A DNA stretch of 64,000 bases. It comes from Planctomycetota bacterium (GTDB lineage Bacteria; Planctomycetota; Planctomycetia; Planctomycetales; Planctomycetaceae). The notes beneath the pieces were generated by a model. The model worked only from the letters and a program-made list of their open reading frames with translations, did not search any database and had not been told where the DNA came from. The DNA lies in assembly GCA_014584345.1 (NCBI GenBank), contig JACTNB010000013.1, positions 620,001 to 684,000 on the forward strand, given 5' to 3'. Made by a program: the position numbers and the translations under genes. How positions within the stretch are numbered: the stretch's first letter is position 1; each line of letters opens with the position of its first letter. Below, piece after piece: positions 42,389 through 52,722 of this stretch.

Positions 42389-43954
42389 ATGACTGATTGC
42401 CTGTCTCGATGCCGTGGTTCTCTGCTGCGATTGTCTGCTTGCCTGGCTGTCTGGGCAATTTGCGTTGTGCCGTTGACCGCCTCGGCAGACTCTTCGCCCG
42501 GGGCTTTTCGGGCCGCGTTTGTCGATCGTGACATCTCTCCCGATCTAGGGATGGAGCAGCCCGGCGGATATGGAAAGGTCTTTCATCGCACGCTGCACGA
42601 TCCCTGCAAGGCTCGTATTGGGGTGTTTCACGATGGTCGAGAATCTCCCGAAGGGTATACTGCGATTGTCAGCCTCGACGCCCTGATCATCCGTCGCGTT
42701 ACCGTAGAGGCGGCCCGGCAACGCATTGAGCAGGCCACGGGAATTCCCGCGCGGCAAATACTGATTCATGCCACCCATTCCCATTCCTCGGGGCCGACCG
42801 GGTTGATACTCCCGGGCGAATACGACCATGCCGAGCCATTCGTGCGTGAACTGGCCTACGAGAAATCGAGCATGGCCGATCCCGTCTATTTGGAACGGGT
42901 TGAAAACCAGATCGTCGAGGGGGTCACGGCTGCCTGGAAAAACCTGCAGCCGGCCCGCTTTGGTGTCGGCCGCGGCCAGGAACCGACGGTGGCCTTCAAT
43001 CGCCGGTTTCTCATGAAAAACGGTTTGACTTACACGCACCCCCGTCCGGGCAACCCCGATATCGTCAAACCGGCGGGGCCTGTGGATCCCGAAGTCGGCG
43101 TGTTGGGTGTGTGGGATGAACAAGATCGTCTGCAAGGGTGCCTGGTGAATTTTGTCTGTCATGCCACGACGAATCCCGGCGGAATTTCCGCGAATTACAT
43201 CGCCTATGTGGAAAAGGCGATACGGGGGATGTTTGGCGAGCAGGTCGTGGTTGTATTTCTGGCGGGGGCCTCGGGCGATGTTACGCAGGTCGACAATTTA
43301 TCCTTGGATGTGCCGAAACGCGGGGCCGCCATGACGGCTCTGGTTGGAGGCCGGGTGGGAGCGGAAGCCGTCAAGGTCCTGCTCGGCATGACGACCGGAA
43401 CATCATGCCCGATTGCGGTGCGGTCGGAAACGCTGCGCATGCCTCGTCGGCAACCCCGCCCGGAACATCTGGCGGAAGCAAAAGCCCTGATCAAGCTGGA
43501 TCCTCGGGAGGCTGGGCAGACCAACTGGATCTTTGCGAAGGAACTGGTGCTGCTCGAGGCCCTTCAGGCGGTTAAACCGGTGGTCGAGGTGGAGGTCCAG
43601 GCGGTGCAAATCGGCCCACTGGTGGTAGTGGCATGTCCCGCGGAATACTTCTGTCAATTCGGGCTGGATATCAAGCAGGGGAGTCCCTTCCCGTTCACAT
43701 TCATTGCCTCGCTGAGCAACGGCTGCGCGGGGTATGTTCCCACGCTGGAGGCCTTTGGAGAAAACGGCGGCGGGTACGAAACCCGATTAACCAGCTACAG
43801 CAATCTCGAAATCACGGCAGGGGATACCATTGCCGAAACCGGTATCCGCCTGACACGCCAACTGCAGCCGGGCGATGTTCCTCAACCCGTCAGAATTCCT
43901 GCATTTCAAGGTGGCCCCTGGGAATACGGCAACCTGCCTCCACAAAAGGATTAA
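42389..43954 (+). CDS. Neutral/alkaline non-lysosomal ceramidase-like protein
   Basis: 521 residues from ATG 42389 with GGAG upstream; an earlier ATG at 42353 is in frame but less well placed. Signal peptide about 1-34 (ACLAVWAICVVPLTASADS). The N-terminal ceramidase domain is recognisable: AFRAAFVDRDISPDLG near the start, GYTAIVSLDALI, and THSHSSGP with zinc-binding histidines. NFVCHATTNPGG and GASGDVTQVD follow. Planctomycete members are numerous, and their substrates, perhaps not ceramides, are unknown. No C-terminal immunoglobulin-like domain is seen, so it is shorter than bacterial neutral ceramidases. Confidence 0.85.
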   Translation: MTDCLSRCRGSLLRLSACLAVWAICVVPLTASADSSPGAFRAAFVDRDISPDLGMEQPGGYGKVFHRTLHDPCKARIGVFHDGRESPEGYTAIVSLDALIIRRVTVEAARQRIEQATGIPARQILIHATHSHSSGPTGLILPGEYDHAEPFVRELAYEKSSMADPVYLERVENQIVEGVTAAWKNLQPARFGVGRGQEPTVAFNRRFLMKNGLTYTHPRPGNPDIVKPAGPVDPEVGVLGVWDEQDRLQGCLVNFVCHATTNPGGISANYIAYVEKAIRGMFGEQVVVVFLAGASGDVTQVDNLSLDVPKRGAAMTALVGGRVGAEAVKVLLGMTTGTSCPIAVRSETLRMPRRQPRPEHLAEAKALIKLDPREAGQTNWIFAKELVLLEALQAVKPVVEVEVQAVQIGPLVVVACPAEYFCQFGLDIKQGSPFPFTFIASLSNGCAGYVPTLEAFGENGGGYETRLTSYSNLEITAGDTIAETGIRLTRQLQPGDVPQPVRIPAFQGGPWEYGNLPPQKD

Positions 43955-44039
43955 TCCGCGTTTCCCCCCAGTTGCTTGCCTGCAAGGCAGTGAGTGCACA
44001 TCGAGGTTTCGTTCGGGCGCGGCGCGTCCGGCGAAACCG

Positions 44040-45038
44040 TTAAGGCGTGAGCACAATTTTCCCGGAGAGGGGGGAGGTTTTCAGCAGTGTCTTTTCCTCC
44101 TGGCAACGATGCGCCTGCGCCGCTTCCTCGAGTGGCAACCGGAGGCCAATCAACGGGACCAGATCCCCGCTCGCCAAGGCAGCGTTGATCCGTGCCGCGA
44201 CAGCACGCTGTTCCTCGGGCGAGGCGTTGAACATGGCAAAACCCAGGAGACTGAGATCGTTGGTGTAGAACGCCCCCAGCGGAAACACGGGCTGGGCTTC
44301 CCGACCGGCCATCAGCAGGATCCGTCCCCGTTTGGCCATGAGCGGAATTGTACGGGGAAGATTCGGCTCGCGGAGTGTTTCCCACCAGAGGTTGATCTTG
44401 CCCCGTTCCGCCAGGAATTCGCCCAGTTGCTGATCCATCTCGGGGGTTCGATAATCGAGGACGAGGTCCGCGCCGAGCGAGCGGCAGTACGCGAGCTTAT
44501 CCTCGCTGCCGGCCGTGGTGATTACCACGGCTCCGGCTGCCTTTGCCAGTTGCACCACCGTTGAACCGACACCCCCGCTTCCGCCATTCACGAAGAGTAT
44601 TTCGCCAGCCTGAAGTTTGCCGTGCAGGCACAAGCCCAACCCGGCGGTGATCGAAACCAGGGCCGCGGCCGCTGCCTGTTCGAAATCGACATTCTCAGGA
44701 ATCGGATACAGCCATTCCGCGGAGACGACCGCCCGTTCGGAAAACGTTCCCTGTCGCCCGGCGATGCCCTGATTGGTCCCCCAGACGCGATCCCCCGGCC
44801 GAAAATCACTCACGTCCGGGCCCGTTTCCAGCACGGTTCCCGCCAGATCGCAACCGAGGATGTATGGCTGCGGCAGAGTCATCGCGATGGCACCAGAGCG
44901 AATGTAGGTATCAATCGGGTTGACCGCGACGGCGCCCACCTGCACAAGCACTTCGCCTGGACCGGGCGTGGGGTCGGGGAGTTGATCGATTTGAATCCGA
45001 TCGGGAGTTCCGGTTTGCGTAATGAAGGCGGCACGCAT
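44040..45038 (-). CDS. Zinc-independent quinone oxidoreductase (MDR superfamily)
   Basis: 332 residues from ATG 45038 (MRAAFITQTG); the frame upstream to 45575 is not supported. NADPH-dependent quinone reductase of the zeta-crystallin type: GroES-like N-domain with PGPGEVLVQVGAVAVNPIDTYIRSG, then a Rossmann segment with NGGSGGVGSTVVQLAKAAGA. Catalytic-zinc cysteines of alcohol dehydrogenases are missing (NPIDTY where CHTD would be). LSGKIVLTP ends the protein as usual. Third gene of a minus-strand run with the 102-residue protein and the Gfo/Idh/MocA protein. Confidence 0.86.
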   Translation of the reverse strand: MRAAFITQTGTPDRIQIDQLPDPTPGPGEVLVQVGAVAVNPIDTYIRSGAIAMTLPQPYILGCDLAGTVLETGPDVSDFRPGDRVWGTNQGIAGRQGTFSERAVVSAEWLYPIPENVDFEQAAAAALVSITAGLGLCLHGKLQAGEILFVNGGSGGVGSTVVQLAKAAGAVVITTAGSEDKLAYCRSLGADLVLDYRTPEMDQQLGEFLAERGKINLWWETLREPNLPRTIPLMAKRGRILLMAGREAQPVFPLGAFYTNDLSLLGFAMFNASPEEQRAVAARINAALASGDLVPLIGLRLPLEEAAQAHRCQEEKTLLKTSPLSGKIVLTP

Positions 45039-45070
45039 GGCGAAGCAGATATCCTCTACCGGTGAATGAT

Positions 45071-45379
45071 TCAGGAATTCTCGTTGAGGCTGGTATCGTT
45101 GCCGTCGGCAGCAGGGTTCTCCATCGCTTCGACCGGAGTCGCTGGCGGAACCGCCTCGCGTGGTTCGGGCATGATCTGCATATGACCGAGAATTTCTTCC
45201 AGCGACAGTGATACACGGGCAGGCGAGTGTTTCTCGACGATTTCCATGAAAATCCGACGGGAAGTGAACGGGGAGAGCAGTTGTGTCACGTGCCCCGGAG
45301 TGTGCATGGTTTTTCCAGTCTCGGGGCAACGCCAGTGCCGGCGTGCATCGAGACGCGAACGCAATCCTGGACCTTTCAT
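45071..45379 (-). CDS. Small conserved-looking protein of unknown function
   Basis: 102 residues from ATG 45379 (MKGPGLRSRL). The N-terminal half is basic (RLDARRHWRCPETGKTMHTPGHV) with one Cys in WRCPETGK, as in half of a zinc ribbon. The middle has FTSRRIFMEIVEKHSP and the tail is Pro/Ala/Asn-rich and acidic. I know no family name. It lies between two oxidoreductase genes on the same strand, 33 bp before the quinone oxidoreductase. Confidence 0.55.
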   Translation of the reverse strand: MKGPGLRSRLDARRHWRCPETGKTMHTPGHVTQLLSPFTSRRIFMEIVEKHSPARVSLSLEEILGHMQIMPEPREAVPPATPVEAMENPAADGNDTSLNENS

Positions 45380-45478
45380 TGAAGTCAACTCCTGCACAAA
45401 GCGATCCGAAGTGTCCGCAACTCCACAACCGGACTGGCTTTCCCACCCCGGTAAATCCCGCAGTTCCAGCTCTCCCGG

Positions 45479-45516
45479 AAAAAAAGGAGGTGGATCCCCC
45501 CGCCGGGAGATCCACC
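45479..45516 (-). terminator. Terminator after the Gfo/Idh/MocA gene
   Basis: On the minus strand, GGTGGATC (45509-45516) pairs with GATCCACC (45489-45496) around a GC-rich loop, followed by CTCC and seven T's (45479-45485). Confidence 0.75.
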
Positions 45517-45543
45517 GGAATGCATTTTATCAGACCGCCACGC

Positions 45544-46827
<1,284 letters not shown>

Positions 46828-46979
46828 CGTTTATCTCCGGTTAAAAAATGGTCAACCTGTTCGCCGGGAGGCATGCAAGGAATGTTGCCGCGAGAGAAAT
46901 AGTGTATCCTATGGGGGCCGGATTTTGAATAGATTTTCACGAGAAATCAGGTTTTTACCGCAACGACGGGAATACAAGA

Positions 46980-47825
46980 TTGAAATGGAATTTGGCTCGT
47001 AAACGCGCCCTGATTACCGGGGCCGCTTCTGGTATTGGGCGGGCGCTGGCGCTGGAGTTGGCACGACGCCAGGTTCATTTATGCTTGGTGGATCGCCTGC
47101 CCGACGAGTTGGAAGAGACGGCTCGGGCTTGCCGGGAGGCTCGCGTGTTCGTTACCACCTGTTGCCTCGATCTGCTGGACGAGGACTCTATCCGGAAAAT
47201 TACCGACCATGCCCGAGAAACTCTAGGTGGCCTTGATATCCTGATCAACAACGCGGGCATTGCCTATTACGGCTCGTTCGATCGCATGGAGGGCACGCAG
47301 TGCGAGCAACTCCTGGGGGTGAATCTGGTGGCTCCACTGGCGTTGACCAGCGCCTGCCTCCCGCTGTTACTGGCCAACGAGGAATCGCGCGTGCTGAATG
47401 TCAGCAGTATTTTCGGTTACTTTCCCACCCGGCGGAGCGCGGCTTATCATGCCTCGAAGTACGGCCTGCTGGGGTTTTCCCTGGCGTTGCGCATGGAATA
47501 CGCCCGTTACGGGTTGGGAGTAATCTGTTTGTGTCCGGGGTTTGTTCGCACGTCCTTGTATCAAGGCATGTTGCGGCCAACCGGGAAACCGATGCGAGAA
47601 CCGCCAGCCTGGATTTCCACCACTCCCGAGCATGTGGCGCGCGTGGGGATTTCGGCACTACGTCGGAATCAGCGGATTCGTGTTGTCACCTGGGCGGGCC
47701 AGCTTTCCTGGTATGCGGGAGGACTCTGGCCCGCGCTCCTGGATTGGGTTGAGCAATGGAAGTCTCGGCGGCCGCATCCGTTCGCCCGCGAACAGGCGCG
47801 GGCCGAACCGGGCCGCTTGCCTTAG
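46980..47825 (+). CDS. Short-chain dehydrogenase/reductase
   Basis: 281 residues with a TTG start at 46980. Classical SDR: cofactor motif TGAASGIG (about 12-19), NNAGIAYYG, the catalytic Ser in VLNVSSIFG, and Y-x3-K in AAYHASK. PGFVRTSLYQG follows. The stop overlaps the histidine kinase stop by a few bases (convergent genes). A C-terminal basic tail ends the protein. Substrate unknown; the position beside Gfo/Idh/MocA may point to polyol or sugar chemistry (inference). Confidence 0.86.
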   Translation: MKWNLARKRALITGAASGIGRALALELARRQVHLCLVDRLPDELEETARACREARVFVTTCCLDLLDEDSIRKITDHARETLGGLDILINNAGIAYYGSFDRMEGTQCEQLLGVNLVAPLALTSACLPLLLANEESRVLNVSSIFGYFPTRRSAAYHASKYGLLGFSLALRMEYARYGLGVICLCPGFVRTSLYQGMLRPTGKPMREPPAWISTTPEHVARVGISALRRNQRIRVVTWAGQLSWYAGGLWPALLDWVEQWKSRRPHPFAREQARAEPGRLP

Positions 47826-49255
47826 CGGTCGAATGCACGCGCGGGAGTGCAGGGGATCAGGCAGCGGACGGTTGTCCCTCGTCCCCGTACGGAATCGACT
47901 TGTATTTCGCCTCCCAACCGCTCGACGACGGTTCGAGCCAGAAAGACACCCAGTCCCATCCCCTTGCCAGTTTGCTTGGTGGTGAAGAAAGGTTCGCCGA
48001 TTCGCTTCAGGATATGCTCGGGGATCCCTTCGCCCTTGTCGGATACGGTCAGTAGCAGGGTGGATTCATTCACTTCCAACGCCACGAACACCAGACTCCC
48101 CTCGGGCGAGGCTTCCAGAGCATTCTTGATCATTCCCCGCAATGCCTGCACGGTGACATACGGTTCCACGTGAATGATGCAGCCCGCGGCTTCCGGAGTG
48201 ATCGAATTCGCCACGCGGGTCGAATTCTGCAAATCCTTCATCAGGCGTTCGAGCAGTTGTTGACCCGTCAGGTCGCTCTTTTTTTCCACCGTCCCCTCGC
48301 CCGCCTGGGCCGACATGTGATTCAAAATGGCGCGGCAGCGATCCAGTTCGGAACGGATCAGGGCGACATCCTCCTGCACCTGGGGGTCCTGAGTGATCCG
48401 TTTTAATTCCCGTTGGAGTTCCCCGACGACGACGGCAATCGTTCCCAGCGGAGTCGACAACTCGTGCGCGGCGCCGGCGGCCAGGGTCCCCAGTGCTTCC
48501 AGCTTTTCCCCCCGAATCCGCCGGGCTTCGAGCAACCGCAATTCTCCTTCCCGCTTTCTCAGTTTCGAAGTGACCAGTGTCGTGAAGAAGACGATTACCG
48601 TCGCGCAGGTGATGAACGCACAAAATATGCCATTGTGGACCAGACTGACCGTTCCGGTTTCACGAATGCTAGGCAGGGCAGTTTCCATCAACGGCACGCC
48701 GAGGGGATAATGATCGTAGAGCAGGAACGCAAAACAAAAAACCGCCAGGAAATTCAGGCACCATGCCACCCCCGCGGTCAATTCAATGCCAGCCAGGCAC
48801 AAATTGACCATGTAGAAGATCCAGAAGGGGTTCGAGGGGCCGCCGCTGAAATATAACAGACAAGTCAACAGCAGCAGATCGATCGCCATAATCCCCGCCA
48901 GCAGCCGCGACCAGAGCCGGGATTTGTTCACGACATCGACCTGCCGGCGATACTGGATATACCACAACATCAGCAGCAGGTTGCTGAAGGCCGTCACCCC
49001 AATGGTGATCAGCAGCGGTTGCAGTTGCAGGGGAATCTCAAACGAAAAATGGACCATCAACACCGTGAATAACTGTCCCAGGACAGCAACCCAGCGCAAC
49101 TGGATAAACCAGTGCACGCTGATCGTGCCCGGAAAACGCAGGGCGACAAGCTGCGTTCCACGAACAATTGCCTCGCCGTCCGTCGGCGAAATTGAACTTT
49201 CCGACACCACACTCTCCTTGCCGAGTCCCCTCGAACTCGCGTCTTGCATTGTCAC
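47822..49255 (-). CDS. RegB/PrrB-type membrane histidine kinase, redox-sensing
   Basis: 477 residues (GTG 49255; ATG 49249 is the alternative). Six predicted membrane helices occupy about 45-230. Between them lies GGPSNPF at 138-144, matching the GGxxNPF quinone-binding motif of RegB. The phosphoacceptor is H264 in AAHELSTPLGT, which also resembles RegB. C307 in LDRCRAILNHMS sits 43 residues after the histidine, where RegB has its redox-active cysteine. The ATPase domain has NALEAS (N box), DKGEGIP (G1), FFTTK and GMGLGVF (G2). It should sense quinone or thiol redox state and phosphorylate a RegA-like regulator; none is encoded next to it. Confidence 0.82.
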   Translation of the reverse strand: MTMQDASSRGLGKESVVSESSISPTDGEAIVRGTQLVALRFPGTISVHWFIQLRWVAVLGQLFTVLMVHFSFEIPLQLQPLLITIGVTAFSNLLLMLWYIQYRRQVDVVNKSRLWSRLLAGIMAIDLLLLTCLLYFSGGPSNPFWIFYMVNLCLAGIELTAGVAWCLNFLAVFCFAFLLYDHYPLGVPLMETALPSIRETGTVSLVHNGIFCAFITCATVIVFFTTLVTSKLRKREGELRLLEARRIRGEKLEALGTLAAGAAHELSTPLGTIAVVVGELQRELKRITQDPQVQEDVALIRSELDRCRAILNHMSAQAGEGTVEKKSDLTGQQLLERLMKDLQNSTRVANSITPEAAGCIIHVEPYVTVQALRGMIKNALEASPEGSLVFVALEVNESTLLLTVSDKGEGIPEHILKRIGEPFFTTKQTGKGMGLGVFLARTVVERLGGEIQVDSVRGRGTTVRCLIPCTPARAFDR

Positions 49256-49369
49256 GGAAACTTCTTGCGGGCGGATTCCCTCTCCCCCGAACGACTCACC
49301 GCGGCATCATACCGCATCGCCCCACCTTTCGTTACGCAGGCCAGGTAAGTTCTGTATTGGAAAACCTGC

Positions 49370-50557
49370 CTATCGCATCCTCAGTGCCGCGGCTTCCCGT
49401 TCCCGGCCGAGCAGTTGATAGAGCGAGATCAGTTTCTCGCGGATCGCCCGATCGTCGGGATGTTGCCGCAGCAGATTCGTTGTCTCCAGCAATTCACCCA
49501 TCTTTTCGCGGTAATAATCGGCCTGCTGCTGATGATGATTTGCTTCTGCCGTGTTTCCCAGCCGGCGATAGGTCATTGCAAGTACATTGTGGCTTTGAAA
49601 ATCCCAGGGCTGGCGTTTCAGCAGTTCGACAAAGCAGGGGGCCGCTTCCGCGTTGCGGTCGAGATCGAACAGGATCAGTCCTCGCAGGTGGAGATATTCC
49701 CCCAGAACCTCCGGGAAGATGTTCTCCAGCGCGACCAGCCGCTGCAGCGCCTGTTCCGTGTTACCCTGTCGCTGCAGTAGTTTGATGGATTTCAACTCTA
49801 GTTGAGTCCTGGTCTCTTCATCGAGTAGTCCGGAGTCTGCCTGCAACGCCTCCAGTTGGAGGCGGGCCTCTTCCAGCATACCCTGATCAATGAGAATCTC
49901 CACCAGCAACAGGCTGGCTTCCCGGTTTCCTTCTGAAAACCGGAGTGCGTTTCGCAGCGAGTTCTCAGATTCTCCCAGTTTCTTCTGGTGATAATAGGCG
50001 ACTCCCAGCATCAGCCAGGCTTCCGCATTGTTCGGGTCGATTTCCAGCAGGTTCCGGCTGGTCAGTTCAGCTTCATTCGTGTACCCGAGTTTTCGGTATA
50101 GGCGCACCAGCCTGGTTAATGCTTCCGCCCGTTCCGACGGCTGATCACTGGCCCGTTTGATCGCATGAATTGCCAGGACGGGAACTTGTTTTTTCAGCGC
50201 TTCGTCGGCCAGGCGATACAGTGAATCCGGTGGCAATACCGCTGCGGAGGGTATCAAGCTCAACGCACCCAATGCTTCTTCAGGCCGGTTCAGCTTCAGC
50301 AGCAGTTCGGCCTGCAGCAGTTGGGCAGCGGGGAAATCGTGGCCGGCTGCTTCAATCGCCAGGGCGGCTAATGCCTCGGCTCTGCGCGGATGGCTTTCGC
50401 TCAACTGCCGTGCTTGTGAAAGATAGCGTTCCGGGCTGGTGGCAACCTTCCAGATGCCAAGCGAAATTCCCGAAACGATCAGGCATGCCAGCACCAGGTG
50501 TAGTCTACTCCGGTACAACAATGGTTTCTCTGCATGCCGAGGCATTGCTTCGGACAT
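49370..50557 (-). CDS. TPR-repeat membrane-anchored protein
   Basis: 395 residues. The ATG at 50557 has GGGAG eight bases upstream; the ATG at 50563 overlaps the CRTAC1 stop but is too close to that site. One N-terminal membrane helix (LVLACLIVSGISLGIWKVA) is followed by tandem tetratricopeptide repeats to the C-terminus (for example NNAEAWLMLGVAYYHQKKLGESE and QSHNVLAMTYRRLGNTAEA). It overlaps or nearly touches the CRTAC1 gene and is presumably coupled to it. TPR+CRTAC1 pairs recur in planctomycetes; the shared role is unknown. Confidence 0.8.
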   Translation of the reverse strand: MSEAMPRHAEKPLLYRSRLHLVLACLIVSGISLGIWKVATSPERYLSQARQLSESHPRRAEALAALAIEAAGHDFPAAQLLQAELLLKLNRPEEALGALSLIPSAAVLPPDSLYRLADEALKKQVPVLAIHAIKRASDQPSERAEALTRLVRLYRKLGYTNEAELTSRNLLEIDPNNAEAWLMLGVAYYHQKKLGESENSLRNALRFSEGNREASLLLVEILIDQGMLEEARLQLEALQADSGLLDEETRTQLELKSIKLLQRQGNTEQALQRLVALENIFPEVLGEYLHLRGLILFDLDRNAEAAPCFVELLKRQPWDFQSHNVLAMTYRRLGNTAEANHHQQQADYYREKMGELLETTNLLRQHPDDRAIREKLISLYQLLGREREAAALRMR

Positions 50558-50562
50558 TGTCA

Positions 50563-52395
50563 TCACTCCCGTGCTTTTTCCGGAACGGACATTCCTGTTC
50601 CCTGCAGGAGTCTTTGATAGACGTTCTGCTTTAATCCGGTGAACTGTTCCTGGAATCCATCGGGCCATTGTACCTGCACGTCGATCGTGTTAGAGGGTTG
50701 ATTTCCCTCGGTCGGATAGAACCGAATGCGCTGATCGGAGTGAGACAGATAGCTCCCTCCCGAAAGTACCTGGTTTGAAATCTGGTGTTCCCGATCCAAC
50801 CAGGTCACCACGGTGCCCGTCAGGTCGGATTTCCCCTGTTCTCGTTGCAGTTCGATTCCCCACCAGAGTTCGGGTGTCAGGCGATTTTTCAGTATAGTGG
50901 TTGGCCCATCCTGTTCTGTGATGACCAGATCGATGGCCCCGTCATTATTCAAATCGCCGGCCGCCAGCCCTCTGCCGGATCGCGCCGCCTGAAACCAAGG
51001 CCCGGCATTGCCCGTGACATCCCGAAATCGACCACGCTCGTTCCTGAACAGGAAAGGCCGCTGCTGATACGCGCTGATGCGATTCCGATAAACCAGGTGA
51101 CCATTGACGAGTACGAGATCGTCCCAACCATCGGCATCGACATCGGTAAACAGACAGCCGAAGCCCACAAGCAATCTGCACGCCCCTGCAAGTCCCGTTT
51201 TCGCGGTGGCGTGCACGAACAGATCGTTTCCTTCGTTGAGGTACAGGGAATTGTCTTCCAGTTCGAAGTTCGTCACAAACAGATCAATCAGCCGATCCTG
51301 ATTTACGTCGGCCGCGGTCACCCCCATGCTGCCTTCCGGGCTGCCATATTCATTGCCCGCCAGTCCGGTGGCCGTCCCGATTTCCAGAAATCCACCCTGC
51401 GCCAGTCCCTTATAAAAGAAATTGCCGGTGACATCGTTGGCGATATAAACATCAATCCGTTGATCGTGATTGAAATTGCCGGCGATAATTCCCAAGCCCT
51501 TCCCGTCGGCACGGATTCCGTATTCCCGCCCGGCCTGTTCAAACTGGAACTGGCCTCGATTCAGCAGCAGAAAATCCCGGGCCGCCGGGAATTCGCTGGG
51601 GAGACAGACATCCCGTTTCCGTGTCGCCGGATCCTTGCAGTGAGGCTGGTTTTCCATCGTCCAGTCCAGATATCCCGTGACAAACAGGTCGGGCAGTCCA
51701 TCGCGGTTGACATCGGCAAACAGGCATGCCGTGTGCCAGCCTCTCAATTCGATTCCCAACCGGTCGGTGACATCCTCGAACGATTTGCCCGCGACATTCC
51801 GAAAGAGTCGGGATTTCCCGTAACAACTCACAAACAGATCCGGATACCCATCCTGATCGACATCGGCCACTGCGAGTCCGTGATTGTAATCGATGGGAAT
51901 GTTGAGTCCGCATTCCACCGTGACATTGACGAACTGAAAGTCTCCGTTGTTCCGATAGAGCTGGCAGGGAAGCCCTTGCACTTCGCCTTCCGCCGAGATG
52001 ATCCCGCCACTCGCGCAGAGGATGTCCAGGTCGCCATCCCGATCGTAATCGAACAACGCCACGCCGCTGCCCAACCCTTCGATCATCGTGTAATGTTCGG
52101 CGGCGCGTCCGGAGACGGTGTGATGATCGAACCCGGCAGCAGCGGTGATATCCTCGAACATGTCCGTTTCCCTTGGCAGAGGCAACGTATGTTGCTCCGT
52201 TAAAATCGGGAGGGTGTCCGCCTGGTTGTCCTCGGAGTTGGGGCGGTCCTGCGGTTCCTCGGGAACGGCAGGGGATGCGGCAGGAATTCCATCCGGTTGG
52301 CCACTGCAGCCCACCAGCAGGCAGAAGGCAAGCACTATGAAGCTGCAGACGTCCCGGCTACAGGCAAACCTGCAGCCGATATTCTGTTTTCGCAT
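50563..52395 (-). CDS. CRTAC1-family lipoprotein (FG-GAP/VCBS repeats, ASPIC/UnbV)
   Basis: 610 residues from ATG 52395 with AAGAG upstream; earlier ATGs exist at 52416 and 52623. A lipobox (CLLVGC) ends the signal, so it is a lipoprotein. At least six calcium-binding FG-GAP-type repeats are seen (YDRDGDLDIL, VDQDGYPDLF, VNRDGLPDLF, VNQDRLIDLF, VDADGWDDLV, LNNDGAIDLV), making a beta-propeller. The C-terminal ASPIC/UnbV domain covers the last ~90 residues (WPDGFQEQFTGLK). Such proteins probably bind partners at the cell surface with Ca2+. Confidence 0.9.
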   Translation of the reverse strand: MRKQNIGCRFACSRDVCSFIVLAFCLLVGCSGQPDGIPAASPAVPEEPQDRPNSEDNQADTLPILTEQHTLPLPRETDMFEDITAAAGFDHHTVSGRAAEHYTMIEGLGSGVALFDYDRDGDLDILCASGGIISAEGEVQGLPCQLYRNNGDFQFVNVTVECGLNIPIDYNHGLAVADVDQDGYPDLFVSCYGKSRLFRNVAGKSFEDVTDRLGIELRGWHTACLFADVNRDGLPDLFVTGYLDWTMENQPHCKDPATRKRDVCLPSEFPAARDFLLLNRGQFQFEQAGREYGIRADGKGLGIIAGNFNHDQRIDVYIANDVTGNFFYKGLAQGGFLEIGTATGLAGNEYGSPEGSMGVTAADVNQDRLIDLFVTNFELEDNSLYLNEGNDLFVHATAKTGLAGACRLLVGFGCLFTDVDADGWDDLVLVNGHLVYRNRISAYQQRPFLFRNERGRFRDVTGNAGPWFQAARSGRGLAAGDLNNDGAIDLVITEQDGPTTILKNRLTPELWWGIELQREQGKSDLTGTVVTWLDREHQISNQVLSGGSYLSHSDQRIRFYPTEGNQPSNTIDVQVQWPDGFQEQFTGLKQNVYQRLLQGTGMSVPEKARE

Positions 52396-52722
52396 GGAAT
52401 CACTCTTGGCATGCATCACGGGATAGTGTCGGAAAGGAGACACGAGAGTTCTTGTTTCCGTCACCCTATCATCCGTCAACCCGTCGGGCAACATCGCACG
52501 GATTTCAGTTGCCACTGGTGTTGCCTTGCTCGCCGAAATGGCTCCGGTCTTCAAGGACAGGGGGAATCTTGGGCCCGTACAGGTTGCGTTTATTGTATGG
52601 AAATACAAATACGTTCCTGGCATGGAATCCCTAATGAGAGCGCATTTCGTGGGGAGGCATTGTGTGGCCTGAACGGAATGTTTTTCACTTCCACCGAGAG
52701 CGGAATCCGTGCCAGTCGTGGG

